A program made the position numbers and the translations under genes. From an uncultured Clostridia bacterium (lineage in GTDB: Bacteria > Bacillota > Clostridia > Christensenellales > Borkfalkiaceae), in NCBI GenBank assembly GCA_947623655.1, contig CANQHG010000001.1, positions 1 to 64,000 on the forward strand: DNA of 64,000 nt. Direction: 5' to 3'. Below are positions 43,679-52,571 of this stretch, piece after piece. Below the pieces are notes generated by a model, which saw only the letters and a list, made by a program, of their open reading frames with translations, was not told the DNA's origin and made no database searches. Within the stretch, counting starts at the first letter, position 1, and every line of letters begins with the position of its first letter.

Positions 43679-44572
43679 TCAAAATTCGTTCCTCAGACTC
43701 TTGGAGAGATAGCCGAGCGCAAACGCGCCGGGCCCGACGTGCGAGCCGATGACGGGTCCCATGATCTGGACATAGGGTTCGATATGGCAGTGCTCACGCA
43801 CAAACTCCGTAAGTTCGTTTGCGGCAGGCTCATTGTCGGTATGTACGATAAAACAATAATTGTGTTCGGGGTCCGGGCCCTCCGTCTCGAGCTTATGCTT
43901 GATATAGGAGAGCGCCTTTTTCGTCCCCATCACTTTATCGATGACGCCGAGTTTTCCATCCTTATCGAAAGAGATGATGGGCTTCACCCTGAGAACGCTG
44001 CCCACGGCTGCGGCCGCGGCAGAGATCCTGCCTCCCCTCTTCAAAAATTGCAAATCGTCGGCGACGATGAAGTGCTGGATGTGGAGGCGGAGCGATTTGA
44101 CGAATTCCGCCGTCTCTTCAGCCGTCATACCTTTGTTGCGGCACTCGAGCGCTTTTCTCACGAGCGCGCCCTGCCCCACCGTGGCAGTGAGCGGATCAAT
44201 GACAAAAACGCGGAAATCGGGAAAGTCCTTTTTGACGTCGGCGGCTGCCTGTTCTGCATTCTCCCATGTGTTGGCGAGCCCCGAAGAGATCGTGAAGTGA
44301 ACGACATCTTTTGCGCCTTCCTCGGCGAGCTTCAGAAAATGGGAATAGTGAGACTCGTAATTAAGCTTGCTCGTCTTCGGCATATAGCCGTTGCGGAGTT
44401 TGTTGTAGAAATCTACGTATTGCCCATACTCGGTAAAATTATCGAGATATTCTTCGATCTTGCCGTCCTTTTCGAGCATGAAAGTGAGCGGAGCAAATTT
44501 TATATCGTTTTCCGCAACGAAATCGTGATACAGATCGCAAGTGGAATCTGTAGACAGTGTAAATCTGTACAT
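43679..44572 (-). CDS. DegV family fatty-acid-binding protein
   Basis: A 297-residue DegV protein. The N-terminal domain begins YRFTLSTDSTCDL. TSKLNYESHYSHFLKLAEEG and FTISSGLANTWENA carry the fatty-acid head-group contacts, and FLKRGGRISAAAAAVGSVL is the second-domain hallmark. Bacillota members (FakB) present fatty acids to the kinase FakA for phosphorylation. No fakA is nearby. GGAGAGG before ATG 44572 sets the start. It is read divergently from the phosphohexomutase gene. Confidence 0.94.
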   Translation of the reverse strand: MYRFTLSTDSTCDLYHDFVAENDIKFAPLTFMLEKDGKIEEYLDNFTEYGQYVDFYNKLRNGYMPKTSKLNYESHYSHFLKLAEEGAKDVVHFTISSGLANTWENAEQAAADVKKDFPDFRVFVIDPLTATVGQGALVRKALECRNKGMTAEETAEFVKSLRLHIQHFIVADDLQFLKRGGRISAAAAAVGSVLRVKPIISFDKDGKLGVIDKVMGTKKALSYIKHKLETEGPDPEHNYCFIVHTDNEPAANELTEFVREHCHIEPYVQIMGPVIGSHVGPGAFALGYLSKSLRNEF

Positions 44573-44600
44573 ATTTTTTCCTCTCCGTATATTTATATTC

Positions 44601-44629
44601 ATTATATCACACAATCAGCCTCAATGCAA
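44601..44629 (-). promoter_or_regulatory. Promoter of degV-family gene
   Basis: Minus strand TTGCAT (44624-44629), 17-base spacer, TATAAT (44601-44606). Confidence 0.75.
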
Positions 44630-44668
44630 GATAATTTCCGAAATTGTTTTCTTTTTTCCTCGAAAGAC

Positions 44669-44697
44669 TTGAAAAAAGCCGAGTTTCCCTGTATAAT
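44669..44697 (+). promoter_or_regulatory. Promoter of phosphohexomutase gene
   Basis: TTGAAA (44669-44674), 17-base spacer, TATAAT (44692-44697). Confidence 0.8.
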
Positions 44698-44744
44698 AAA
44701 GACAAGTTTGAAAAAATTTTCCTATAAGGGGGGAAATCATTCTT

Positions 44745-46229
44745 TTGAATAACTATTTATCTCTCAAAAACGGGACGGATGTGCGCGGCACCGCGATCGC
44801 GGGCGTACAGGACGACCCCGTAACGCTCACCGAAGAGGCGGTGAAAGACATCGGCAAGGCTTTCTGTATGTGGGTCAAACTCGCGACGGGAATCGACGGC
44901 ATCACCGTGGCCATAGGCCACGATTCGCGTCTCTCTTGCGGCGACATCGAAAAATGGCTCACGGAAGCGATCACATCATGCGGCTACAATGTCATACAGA
45001 CGGGGCTTTCCTCTACGCCTTCGATGTTCATGTTGCTTCAAGATGATTTCGGGGCACAGGCGTCCATAATGATCACGGCGAGCCATCTGCCCTATCAGAA
45101 AAACGGGCTCAAGTTTTTTATGAAAGAAGGCGGGCTCGAGGGACGGGATATCGAACAGATCCTCAATATCGCTTCCATGGGCGTAAACATCGACTGTGCA
45201 GAGAAAGGGACTGTGACGAAAAAATCCTATCTCGGGAAATATGCTTCCGATCTCGTAGAAAAAGTGCGCCGCGAGACAGGAAAACAAGAGCCGCTGAAAG
45301 GCAAAAAAATCATTGTTGACGCGGGAAACGGCGCAGGCGGATTTTACGTAGATCTTGTGTTAAAACCTCTCGGCGCGAATACCGAGGGCTCGCAATTTCT
45401 CGAACCGAACGGCTCTTTTCCCAACCATATCCCCAATCCGGAAAACGAGGCGGCGATGCTCTCCGTCTGCAATGCCGTAAAAACGAACGGCGCGGACTTC
45501 GGCATCATCTTCGATACCGACGTCGATCGGGCGGGCGCGGTCTCAAAAAGTGGTGAGGAGATCAACCGCAACCGTCTCATCGCCCTCATTTCGGCCATTT
45601 TGCTCGAGGAAAAAACGGGCGCGACGATCGTCACCGACTCGGTAACAAGCGACGGGCTCACTGCTTTCATCGAGGCGAAGGGCGGCGTGCATCATAGGTT
45701 CAAACGCGGCTATAAAAACGTCATCAACGAGAGCAAACGGCTGAACGCCGAAGGAGTGTACTCTCCCCTCGCGATAGAGACGAGCGGACATGCTGCGCTC
45801 AAAGAAAATTATTTCCTCGACGACGGCGCCTATCTCGTGACGCGGCTTTTAATCGCACTCGCAAAAAAAGGCGATCTCGAGAGCATGATACAAAATCTTC
45901 CCGAGCCCCTTGAGGCGGAAGAGATACGACTGAAATTCAAGCCGAACGTCAACTTTAAGGAGCTCGGCGCCTTCGTCCTTTCGGAGTTTGAAGCGTTCGT
46001 AAAAAACACCCCTTGCCTCTCTCTCGCACCCAACAATTACGAGGGCGTAAGAGTGAATTTCGATAAGGACCACGGCGACGGTTGGGCGCTTTTGAGAATG
46101 AGTCTGCACGAGCCCATCATGCCGCTGAACCTCGAAAGCAACTCGAAAGGCGGCAATGAAAAGATGAAGACAATGCTCTACGAGTTTCTCAAAAAATACG
46201 AATTCTTAGACGCTGAAGCCATGAAATAA
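44745..46229 (+). CDS. Phosphomannomutase/phosphoglucomutase family enzyme
   Basis: A 494-residue alpha-D-phosphohexomutase that moves phosphate between C1 and C6 of hexoses. The phospho-serine loop is ITASHLPYQKNG (Ser113; the family more often has SHNP), the metal loop is DTDVDRAG, and the sugar-binding loop is near ETSGHAAL. Translation seems to start at TTG 44745 behind GGGGGG, as there is no ATG in the right place. Glucose versus mannose specificity cannot be read from sequence. Transketolase follows 85 bases downstream. Confidence 0.92.
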   Translation: MNNYLSLKNGTDVRGTAIAGVQDDPVTLTEEAVKDIGKAFCMWVKLATGIDGITVAIGHDSRLSCGDIEKWLTEAITSCGYNVIQTGLSSTPSMFMLLQDDFGAQASIMITASHLPYQKNGLKFFMKEGGLEGRDIEQILNIASMGVNIDCAEKGTVTKKSYLGKYASDLVEKVRRETGKQEPLKGKKIIVDAGNGAGGFYVDLVLKPLGANTEGSQFLEPNGSFPNHIPNPENEAAMLSVCNAVKTNGADFGIIFDTDVDRAGAVSKSGEEINRNRLIALISAILLEEKTGATIVTDSVTSDGLTAFIEAKGGVHHRFKRGYKNVINESKRLNAEGVYSPLAIETSGHAALKENYFLDDGAYLVTRLLIALAKKGDLESMIQNLPEPLEAEEIRLKFKPNVNFKELGAFVLSEFEAFVKNTPCLSLAPNNYEGVRVNFDKDHGDGWALLRMSLHEPIMPLNLESNSKGGNEKMKTMLYEFLKKYEFLDAEAMK

Positions 46230-46250
46230 GGCAAATGACGCCATAAAAAG

Positions 46251-46273
46251 AGTACTATGTGTGACATAGTACT
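46251..46273. repeat. Dispersed palindrome, copy 4
   Basis: Perfect arms AGTACTATGT-GTG-ACATAGTACT. It lies between the phosphohexomutase stop and the tkt SD. I see no separate tkt promoter in the gap. Confidence 0.8.
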
Positions 46274-46314
46274 ATGAAAAAAAACAAAAAACAATAAATA
46301 AGGAGTAAATAATC

Positions 46315-48300
46315 ATGAAACAAACGACCATCAACGCGATCCGCATTCTCTCTGCGGAAGCAATCCAGAAAGCAAATTCGGGACATCCGGGGCTCCCCCT
46401 CGGCTCCGCGCCCATCGCCTACACACTCTGGCAAAATTTCTTGAAATTCAACAACAAAGATCCAAAGTGGGACGATCGCGACCGCTTTGTCCTCTCCGCG
46501 GGACATGGATCCATGCTCAACTACTCGCTCCTCTATCTCTATGGGTTCGGGCTCACGATAGAAGATCTTCAAAACTTCCGCCAGCTCGGAAGTAAGACCC
46601 CCGGTCATCCCGAATACGGTCACACCAAGGGCATCGAGACGACCACGGGTCCGCTCGGACAGGGCATCGCAAACGCCGTCGGCATGGCGGTAGCCGAAGC
46701 GCATCTCGCCGCGAAATTCAACCGCGAGGGCTTCCCTGTCGTCGACCACTATACCTATGCTCTTTGCGGCGACGGATGCCTTGAGGAAGGTATTTCTTAT
46801 GAGGCATGTTCGTTTGCGGGTACGCATGAACTCGGCAAACTCATTCTCTTCTACGACGACAACGATATCACGATCGAAGGCAACACCGATATCACATTCA
46901 AAGAAGACGTTGCGGCCCGTTTCAAGGCGCAGAATTGGCAAGTCATCAAGGTTGACCTCGTTGCCAATCCCGACAACGTGCTCATGCTTTCCAATGCCAT
47001 CAGAAAGGCGCAGAAAGATACAAAACACCCCTCGATCATCATCTGCAAGACCAAGATCGGCTACGGCACCCCGCTCGAGGGCAGCCACAAGTGCCACGGT
47101 TCCCCTCTCGGTGCGGAAAATCTGCAAAAGACAAAGGAAAAGCTCGGCTGGACATGGGCTCCTTTCGAAGTTCCCGAAGAAGTCCTCAAGCACTGCAAGA
47201 CCGCGGGCAGACGCGGCGCCAAAAAGGAACGCGCATGGAAAGCGATGTTTGCGGAATATGAAAAGGCTTATCCTGAACTTGCGGCAGAATACAAGGCGGC
47301 GATGAAAGGCGAACTTCCCGACTATACGAAGATGGAAGAGCTCTTTAAATTCGAAAAACCCATGGCAACGCGCCAGACTTCCGCGCAAGTCCTCCAGAAG
47401 ATTGCCGCGGTAACCCCCGCTCTCATGGGCGGAAGCGCAGATCTTGCGCCCTCTAACCTCTCCGACATGAAAAATACGGACGCCGTTACCTATGGCGACT
47501 TTGCTCCCGGCTCCTATGAGGGCAGAAACATGCATTTCGGTATTCGCGAACATGCAATGGCAGCCATTGCAAACGGCATGCAGCTCCATGGCGGCGTACA
47601 CGCTTATTGTTCCACTTTCTTCATCTTCTCCGACTACTGCAAACACGCGATGCGACTCTCGGCGCTCATGAATATTCCCGTTGTCTACATTCTCACGCAC
47701 GACAGCATCGGCGTCGGCGAGGACGGCCCCACCCACGAACCCGTAGAACAGCTCATCGCGCTCCGCTCCATTCCCAATATGAAAGTCTACCGCCCTGCAG
47801 ACGGCAAAGAGACCGCCGCAGCATGGATCTCCGCGCTCACGGGGTCGGCGCCCACCGCACTCGTTCTCACAAGACAAAATCTTCCCCAATACGAAAACAG
47901 CGGTCTTGCGGCGCTCAAGGGCGGGTATGTGCTCGAGGATTGCAACGGGAAGCCCGATATTTTGCTCATCGCGAGCGGTTCCGAAGTGGAACTTTGCGTG
48001 AAAGCAAAGGCCGCGCTTGCGGAAGAAGGCATTAAGGCACGCGTTATCTCCATGCCTTGCTTTGAGGAATTTGAAAAACAGAGCGACAGATATAAGGAGA
48101 GCGTCATCCCCTCTGCCGTCAAGGCGCGCGTATGCGTCGAAGCGGGCAGCCCGTACAGTTGGTATAAGTATGCAGGCGACAAGGGCGAAATCGTCGCAAT
48201 GAACACGTTCGGCGCCAGCGGCCCCGCTCCCAAGCTGTTTGAGAAATTCGGCTTCACCGTTGAGAATGTCGTTGAAAAGGCAAAAAAGAGTTTAAATTAA
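46315..48300 (+). CDS. tkt: Transketolase
   Basis: A 661-residue thiamine-diphosphate enzyme of the non-oxidative pentose phosphate pathway, transferring two-carbon units between sugar phosphates. The TPP domain has ANSGHPGLPLG and CGDGCLEEGISYEA. The pyrimidine domain has GPTHEPVEQLIALRSIPN, and a C-terminal domain closes it. Full length. AAGGAG before ATG 46315. It may share the mutase transcript. A perfect hairpin lies 12 bases behind the stop. Confidence 0.97.
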   Translation: MKQTTINAIRILSAEAIQKANSGHPGLPLGSAPIAYTLWQNFLKFNNKDPKWDDRDRFVLSAGHGSMLNYSLLYLYGFGLTIEDLQNFRQLGSKTPGHPEYGHTKGIETTTGPLGQGIANAVGMAVAEAHLAAKFNREGFPVVDHYTYALCGDGCLEEGISYEACSFAGTHELGKLILFYDDNDITIEGNTDITFKEDVAARFKAQNWQVIKVDLVANPDNVLMLSNAIRKAQKDTKHPSIIICKTKIGYGTPLEGSHKCHGSPLGAENLQKTKEKLGWTWAPFEVPEEVLKHCKTAGRRGAKKERAWKAMFAEYEKAYPELAAEYKAAMKGELPDYTKMEELFKFEKPMATRQTSAQVLQKIAAVTPALMGGSADLAPSNLSDMKNTDAVTYGDFAPGSYEGRNMHFGIREHAMAAIANGMQLHGGVHAYCSTFFIFSDYCKHAMRLSALMNIPVVYILTHDSIGVGEDGPTHEPVEQLIALRSIPNMKVYRPADGKETAAAWISALTGSAPTALVLTRQNLPQYENSGLAALKGGYVLEDCNGKPDILLIASGSEVELCVKAKAALAEEGIKARVISMPCFEEFEKQSDRYKESVIPSAVKARVCVEAGSPYSWYKYAGDKGEIVAMNTFGASGPAPKLFEKFGFTVENVVEKAKKSLN

Positions 48301-48311
48301 TAAGAATATCA

Positions 48312-48354
48312 TTCACTACTAAGAGCCGCCCATGGGGCGGCTCTTAGTAGTGAA
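48312..48354. repeat. Perfect 20-bp hairpin behind tkt
   Basis: Arms of 20 bases starting TTCACTACTAAGAGCCGCCC around the loop ATG. There is no U-run on either strand, so it is not a standard terminator; probable mRNA 3'-end structure. Confidence 0.75.
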
Positions 48355-48376
48355 AACGCGATGTCACGTAATTTTC

Positions 48377-48415
48377 GATTGGAAAAAAGAACGGCTAAGC
48401 CGTTCTTTTTCCAAT
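48377..48415 (-). terminator. Terminator of the surface lipoprotein gene
   Basis: Near-perfect hairpin GATTGGAAAAAAGAACGGC / GCCGTTCTTTTTCCAATC. It touches the stop codon of the lipoprotein gene. The A/T-rich lower stem makes it usable in both directions, so it may also stop tkt transcripts. Confidence 0.65.
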
Positions 48416-50334
48416 CAATCGGTCAATGTTTTTGTACGATTATCTTTTATTGCCGCAGGTGTGTAATAATCCAATCTTGTTTCATAAGACATGCCTTGGT
48501 TCAGCGACATATGCCCATAATTCAAGTCATATTCGGGAACTCCGTTCATAGTTATCGTAGCGCCGTCGATGATAATCACGGAATACTGCGCATCGCCTTC
48601 TGCGACTTGAATTGTATCCATTGCGATAGGTGTTCCTTGGTCATCGTAGATATACGGCTGTACTCCGTTTCTCTGTGCTGCAAACACAACAGGATACCCT
48701 GCCTTTGTGACAGCGTTAATGGTCGCATTTGCACCGATTGTAACGGTTGCATTTAAAATTATGCCGCCTTTTCCATCTGCTCCAGAATAGAAATTTGTTG
48801 CGACCTGAAACCCGAAAGCATTACCCGACGTCATATCAAGACTCATTTTACCGTTGAAATCAACTTCTCCGCCACCGATACAGAAAAAGCCGACACTATA
48901 AGACGCAGTGCCAAAAAAGTCCTTGACAGAACCTTTAATATTAATCTCTGAGCTTGCGTCAAATGTTACCTTACCATTCGTATAAAGAACGAAACCTGCA
49001 TTTGTAGAGACGTGTTTCCCGTCTCCCTGATTCCAGTTAAAACAACCGTCGAGATCAATCACACTGCCATTTTGAACATTGATAGTACTTTCTTGGTCTC
49101 CAAAACCGACGAAGAAAGGTGAAATGGAACCTGTGGCTGTAAGTTGCGTACCGTTCAAATTTACCGTTGAACCTTCTGTGACAAACATTCCATAACCAAA
49201 ATTGCCGTTGTCTGCATCAACTTTATCGAGCTCTGCGTCCTTTCCCGTTAAATTAAGATTTGTAGTTTCATCAAAATTGACAACGCCGCCATCGCTAACG
49301 CACATGGCAAAGCAACCCGTTTTGTTTTCGATATTGAAATCAACGTCTGTAACATTAAGTTCTCCACCTTCAATCTTTAAGGCATATTGTCCAGTGGGTT
49401 CCCTTTGATAATTTCCGGAGTTAACTTGAAAATTCAGATTGAACGACCCCTTTGGGCCCTCTTCCGTTTCTTTATGGGTATCGGTGATTGTAAGCGAAGA
49501 ATCTTCTTTTACTACAATATTCGTGTTCCCGTCCTCTACTGTCTCATCTTTCATCTCTGATGTCAGCTGGCGACCCGCTACGTCGAGAATAACATCTTTC
49601 TTCTCGCTTTCATCGCCAACAACAAGCTTTTCATCCGGTTTGAGCGTCGCATCTTCTTGAAGTACAACAATGTCTCCGTCTTCTACTTTATCGAACACAT
49701 CGCTTACACTGTTGTTCTCATCGACATCATAGATGTAATTGTCCAAAATGTCTTTTCCCTCTGTATCCTGCGAAGCGGTTCTAGAACATAAAGTACATCT
49801 TTTAATATCTTCATTGGCATAATGGAACGTTTCCATATTATGTGCTTCAAGCTTTTCCGGCTCAACTGCCAAAATCTCGGGGAATGCCTGCCCACAGACC
49901 GTGCAATACTTCAAACCGATCCCCGGAACAACGCACTTCGCCTCATAGATAACATATGAATCGCCCCATTCGTGTTCATGTTCTCCGATTTCCTCGTTCT
50001 CGGCAATCAGCGTATATGTACCGTCCGTTCCGTCTTTGAAAGAGGCGGTAAGCACGTTGTTCTCAATGTCATATCCTGTTAAAGCTTCATACTGCCAGCC
50101 GCGCTCCGTCTTGCGGAAAAATTCGCCCGTAGACGCAACCAAACAGGCGTCGCCCAAATCACCAAGCCCTTCTTTGAGTTCTCCCCTTTCCAAAAAATGC
50201 ACGACGCCGATTTCTTCCTTTCCGTCGGGAACATTTGCAGAGCTATTGCCCGCACACGCCGCGCCCGCAAGCGCGAAACCGACACAAAGGACACCCGATA
50301 ATGCCAACAGTCCGTATTTCAGTCCTTTTTTCAT
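48415..50334 (-). CDS. Large secreted lipoprotein with beta-solenoid-like repeats
   Basis: A 639-residue protein. The signal peptide is MKKGLKYGLLALSG... with a lipobox-like AGAAC about residue 27. A 100-residue lead region includes a possible metal-binding HEHEW and two CxxC pairs (YCTVCGQ, RCTLCSR). A long stretch (about 190-620) follows, with short repeated strands such as GGELNVTDVDFNIEN, GSTVNLNGTQLTATG and GEVDFNGKMSLDM. This is the look of a right-handed beta-helix (pectate-lyase or adhesin type). Low GC relative to neighbours suggests acquisition. No catalytic motif seen. Confidence 0.8.
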   Translation of the reverse strand: MKKGLKYGLLALSGVLCVGFALAGAACAGNSSANVPDGKEEIGVVHFLERGELKEGLGDLGDACLVASTGEFFRKTERGWQYEALTGYDIENNVLTASFKDGTDGTYTLIAENEEIGEHEHEWGDSYVIYEAKCVVPGIGLKYCTVCGQAFPEILAVEPEKLEAHNMETFHYANEDIKRCTLCSRTASQDTEGKDILDNYIYDVDENNSVSDVFDKVEDGDIVVLQEDATLKPDEKLVVGDESEKKDVILDVAGRQLTSEMKDETVEDGNTNIVVKEDSSLTITDTHKETEEGPKGSFNLNFQVNSGNYQREPTGQYALKIEGGELNVTDVDFNIENKTGCFAMCVSDGGVVNFDETTNLNLTGKDAELDKVDADNGNFGYGMFVTEGSTVNLNGTQLTATGSISPFFVGFGDQESTINVQNGSVIDLDGCFNWNQGDGKHVSTNAGFVLYTNGKVTFDASSEINIKGSVKDFFGTASYSVGFFCIGGGEVDFNGKMSLDMTSGNAFGFQVATNFYSGADGKGGIILNATVTIGANATINAVTKAGYPVVFAAQRNGVQPYIYDDQGTPIAMDTIQVAEGDAQYSVIIIDGATITMNGVPEYDLNYGHMSLNQGMSYETRLDYYTPAAIKDNRTKTLTD

Positions 50335-50382
50335 ACAAGTCTCCTTTATCCACATAAAAATGAACTTTTTGCACTACCGATT

Positions 50383-50414
50383 ATTTGACCCCCCCCCCTG
50401 TAAATCAAAGTCAA
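50383..50414 (-). promoter_or_regulatory. Candidate phase-variable promoter of the lipoprotein gene
   Basis: Minus strand TTGACT (50409-50414) and a -10-like TCAAAT (50383-50388). They are separated by 20 bases, ten of which are an unbroken G tract (50389-50398 as C on the plus strand). Loss of three G would give an ideal 17-base spacer. Confidence 0.4.
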
Positions 50415-50488
50415 GCGTTTGAAGCACTTTCAAGGCATTTTTTTGAAAAATTTTCGGAAAAGTTATCCACATATGACGTCCGTCCATT

Positions 50489-50529
50489 CTTTCCCGCGGG
50501 AAAACTTCCAAGCTTTTCCCGCGGGAAAG
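50489..50529. repeat. Paired TTTCCCGCGGGAAA palindromes
   Basis: Two copies of the 14-base palindrome at 50490-50503 and 50515-50528, together forming a near-perfect larger hairpin. Between the collagen-like gene and the lipoprotein gene. Confidence 0.7.
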
Positions 50530-50538
50530 CCGCTGTTT

Positions 50539-51996
50539 TCAACCAAAAATAGAGCGGCGCGGAAAGGGGAACCCGGGGAGAAAGGGAAGAAGTTGCGGTT
50601 CGAAGACGGGCTCCTGCTTTTCACCGTTAACGGTAACATATCCCCCGCCGACCGTATATGTTCCTACGACACTCTCCCCGTCGTAGCAAAAAGTGACCCC
50701 GTTTTCTTCTTCCTCATTGCCGTACAGATATACGGCACCGACGCCAGATGGCGCGGTGACAGTCGTTTTGGCAAGACAGACGGACGCAGGAGAACGGTAA
50801 GCGGCATAACTTCTGTTTCCGACGACGAGCCCCGCCACGGGGACTTCATTGCCCTGGCTCCACGTCTCTTGCAGATATTTTTCACGCTCGGGATAAACAG
50901 CTGTCGTTTCGAGCGTACTGTTTTCAATTTCCGCAGTGCCACAACGGACTACGAGCGCCTGCCGAGACCCACGCAGCGTGCTGTTTTTGATGCAGAGCTC
51001 GCAGGGAACGTTGACGAGCACGGCGGTGGCGTCTCCGTCCGCTGTTTCCCCCTGCTCGCGAAGCGCGGAAAGCGTACTGTCCTCAATGTTGATCCGCATA
51101 TTTTCTCCATAGGTCGCATTGGTCGACACGGCATAATAGCCGCATGTTTCGATTTCGCAGGCGGAAATCGTCAGCGTACTGTTTTCCATAGGGCAGACAA
51201 TAGGCCCTTTTCCGTTGAAGTCAACGCTTTCCAGATGAAAGGAAGCGTTGCGTCCGACGACGACCGTGGCCCTCTGTGCCGCAATGGCGTCTGATGCGTC
51301 GGCGGCGATACGGCCGCCTTTCACGGTGAATGAGCAACCGTCAGCGACTTGCAGCGAGGCATTCCCCGAGATGTTCAAAACATTGCCATTAAGTTCGAGC
51401 ACGCAGTCCTTTTCGACAGGTTCGGAAGAGGAAAGCGTGACGTCGGTGAGCGCCTGAATACGTCCGCCCCGCTTGATCTGTCCTTCGATCTCCTCCGCCG
51501 AAAAGATCCTTTCGGGCTGTACTCCCATGGAAAGAAGACGTCCGCGTTCCTCTTCCGTCTCGGCCTGATAGCTCTTATTCGGATCGACAAGAAGCACGGG
51601 CGTGGAGGAGGAATCGCTTTTTGTGCCGTCGGTGTAGGTGAATTCGAACCAAACGGCAATGCCCCATTTATCGGACAACTGCGTTACGGACTGTATGCCG
51701 ACGCCCTGTTCGCCCTGCACGCCTTGTATTCCTTGAATACCCTGTATTCCCTGAATACCCTGCCCGCCTTGCGGGCCCTGAGGCCCCGTGAGACCGGAAA
51801 GCCATTCTTTTTCCGAACCGACATAGCCGTTTTGCACGGCGATCTCGTAGGCCGAAAGTCCCCTGTCTCCCTTTTCGGGCTTCCGCGCCGCACCGATACA
51901 CAGAACGATGATTGCCGCGATGAGCAATGCCGTGCTTAAAATCGTGAGAATGTAGATGACCGTCATAAGGCCGTTTTCTTTTTTCTGTTCCATCAT
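50539..51996 (-). CDS. Membrane-anchored collagen-like surface protein
   Basis: A 485-residue protein with a short cytoplasmic start and one membrane helix (about 12-35). The segment SAYEIAVQNGYVGSEKEWLSGL, common next to collagen-like stalks, follows. About ten Gly-X-Y triplets come next (GPQGPQGGQGIQGIQG...), then a C-terminal region of short beta-strand repeats (about 165-460) and a proline-rich tail. It probably forms a trimeric stalk on the cell surface with a beta-helix head. The start is ATG 51996 or the next codon; the SD is weak. It is followed on the same strand by the large lipoprotein gene. Confidence 0.8.
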   Translation of the reverse strand: MMEQKKENGLMTVIYILTILSTALLIAAIIVLCIGAARKPEKGDRGLSAYEIAVQNGYVGSEKEWLSGLTGPQGPQGGQGIQGIQGIQGIQGVQGEQGVGIQSVTQLSDKWGIAVWFEFTYTDGTKSDSSSTPVLLVDPNKSYQAETEEERGRLLSMGVQPERIFSAEEIEGQIKRGGRIQALTDVTLSSSEPVEKDCVLELNGNVLNISGNASLQVADGCSFTVKGGRIAADASDAIAAQRATVVVGRNASFHLESVDFNGKGPIVCPMENSTLTISACEIETCGYYAVSTNATYGENMRINIEDSTLSALREQGETADGDATAVLVNVPCELCIKNSTLRGSRQALVVRCGTAEIENSTLETTAVYPEREKYLQETWSQGNEVPVAGLVVGNRSYAAYRSPASVCLAKTTVTAPSGVGAVYLYGNEEEENGVTFCYDGESVVGTYTVGGGYVTVNGEKQEPVFEPQLLPFLPGFPFPRRSIFG

Positions 51997-52092
51997 TTTG
52001 CTCTGATCGAAACTATTATGCGGAGCTTTTATAAATTTATTGGCCGCATGTTAAAATTTATCATTTTTATCTCCATTTTTTGGGTTATTTAG

Positions 52093-52121
52093 TTGACATT
52101 TGTCGAGAAAAAGAATATAAT
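52093..52121 (+). promoter_or_regulatory. Promoter of zinc-ribbon DUF4190 gene
   Basis: TTGACA (52093-52098), 17-base spacer, TATAAT (52116-52121): full consensus. SD GGAGGAG at 52141-52147. No TCCCAT palindrome here, unlike the paralogue at 15433. Confidence 0.9.
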
Positions 52122-52150
52122 AATATCACTTTCAAAACACGGAGGAGATT

Positions 52151-52504
52151 ATGTACTGTAAAAACTGCGGAAAAGAGATAAGCGATAACGCTTTTGTTTG
52201 CCCCTATTGCGGCGTAAAAGCCGCCACTGCACCTACGGAGAAAAAAACAAACACGCTCGCGATCGTTGGTTTTATCCTTTCGCTCTTTTTCCCTCTTATC
52301 GGTCTTATTTGCTGCGTCATCGCACGTAAACAAATCAAGCAAAACAATGAAAGCGGCATGGGGTTCGCCACAGCGGGTCTCGTTATCAGCCTTATCTGGA
52401 TTATAGGAGGAATTCTTTCTTCCATTATCAGCATCCTCATTTGGGTCGGCGTTATCGGCGGTATAGGCGCTGCTCTGTCCATGCTCCCGATCGTTGTTCT
52501 TTAA
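52151..52504 (+). CDS. Zinc-ribbon DUF4190 membrane protein
   Basis: A 117-residue protein. The N-terminal zinc ribbon has CKNC (3-6) and CPYC (17-20). A short linker ([14 protein letters not shown]) leads to two to three membrane segments typical of DUF4190. The function is unknown; such proteins are common in Clostridia. It is the intact paralogue of the broken gene at 15433. It has a strong promoter and SD and is followed by a terminator. Confidence 0.88.
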   Translation: MYCKNCGKEISDNAFVCPYCGVKAATAPTEKKTNTLAIVGFILSLFFPLIGLICCVIARKQIKQNNESGMGFATAGLVISLIWIIGGILSSIISILIWVGVIGGIGAALSMLPIVVL

Positions 52505-52520
52505 AACAAGCGAATACATC

Positions 52521-52547
52521 AAAAAAGACGCTTCAAGCGTCTTTTTT
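52521..52547. terminator. Bidirectional terminator
   Basis: AAAAAAGACGCTT / AAGCGTCTTTTTT with a one-base centre; serves the DUF4190 gene and rarA. Confidence 0.85.
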
Positions 52548-52571
52548 CTTTTTATCCGATTGTGAAAACGT

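Noticed and set aside
46255..47889. Long open frame of 544 codons antisense to transketolase
   Set aside because: No SD, no recognisable domain; it mirrors tkt, which has full family motifs. Typical antisense frame in GC-balanced coding DNA.
50347..50471. Replication origin suggested by two TTATCCACA boxes
   Set aside because: Only two boxes, no AT-rich unwinding region, no dnaA/dnaN nearby.
51700..51790. CRISPR-like short repeats
   Set aside because: They are the codons of the Gly-X-Y triplets in the collagen-like gene, in frame and without spacers.
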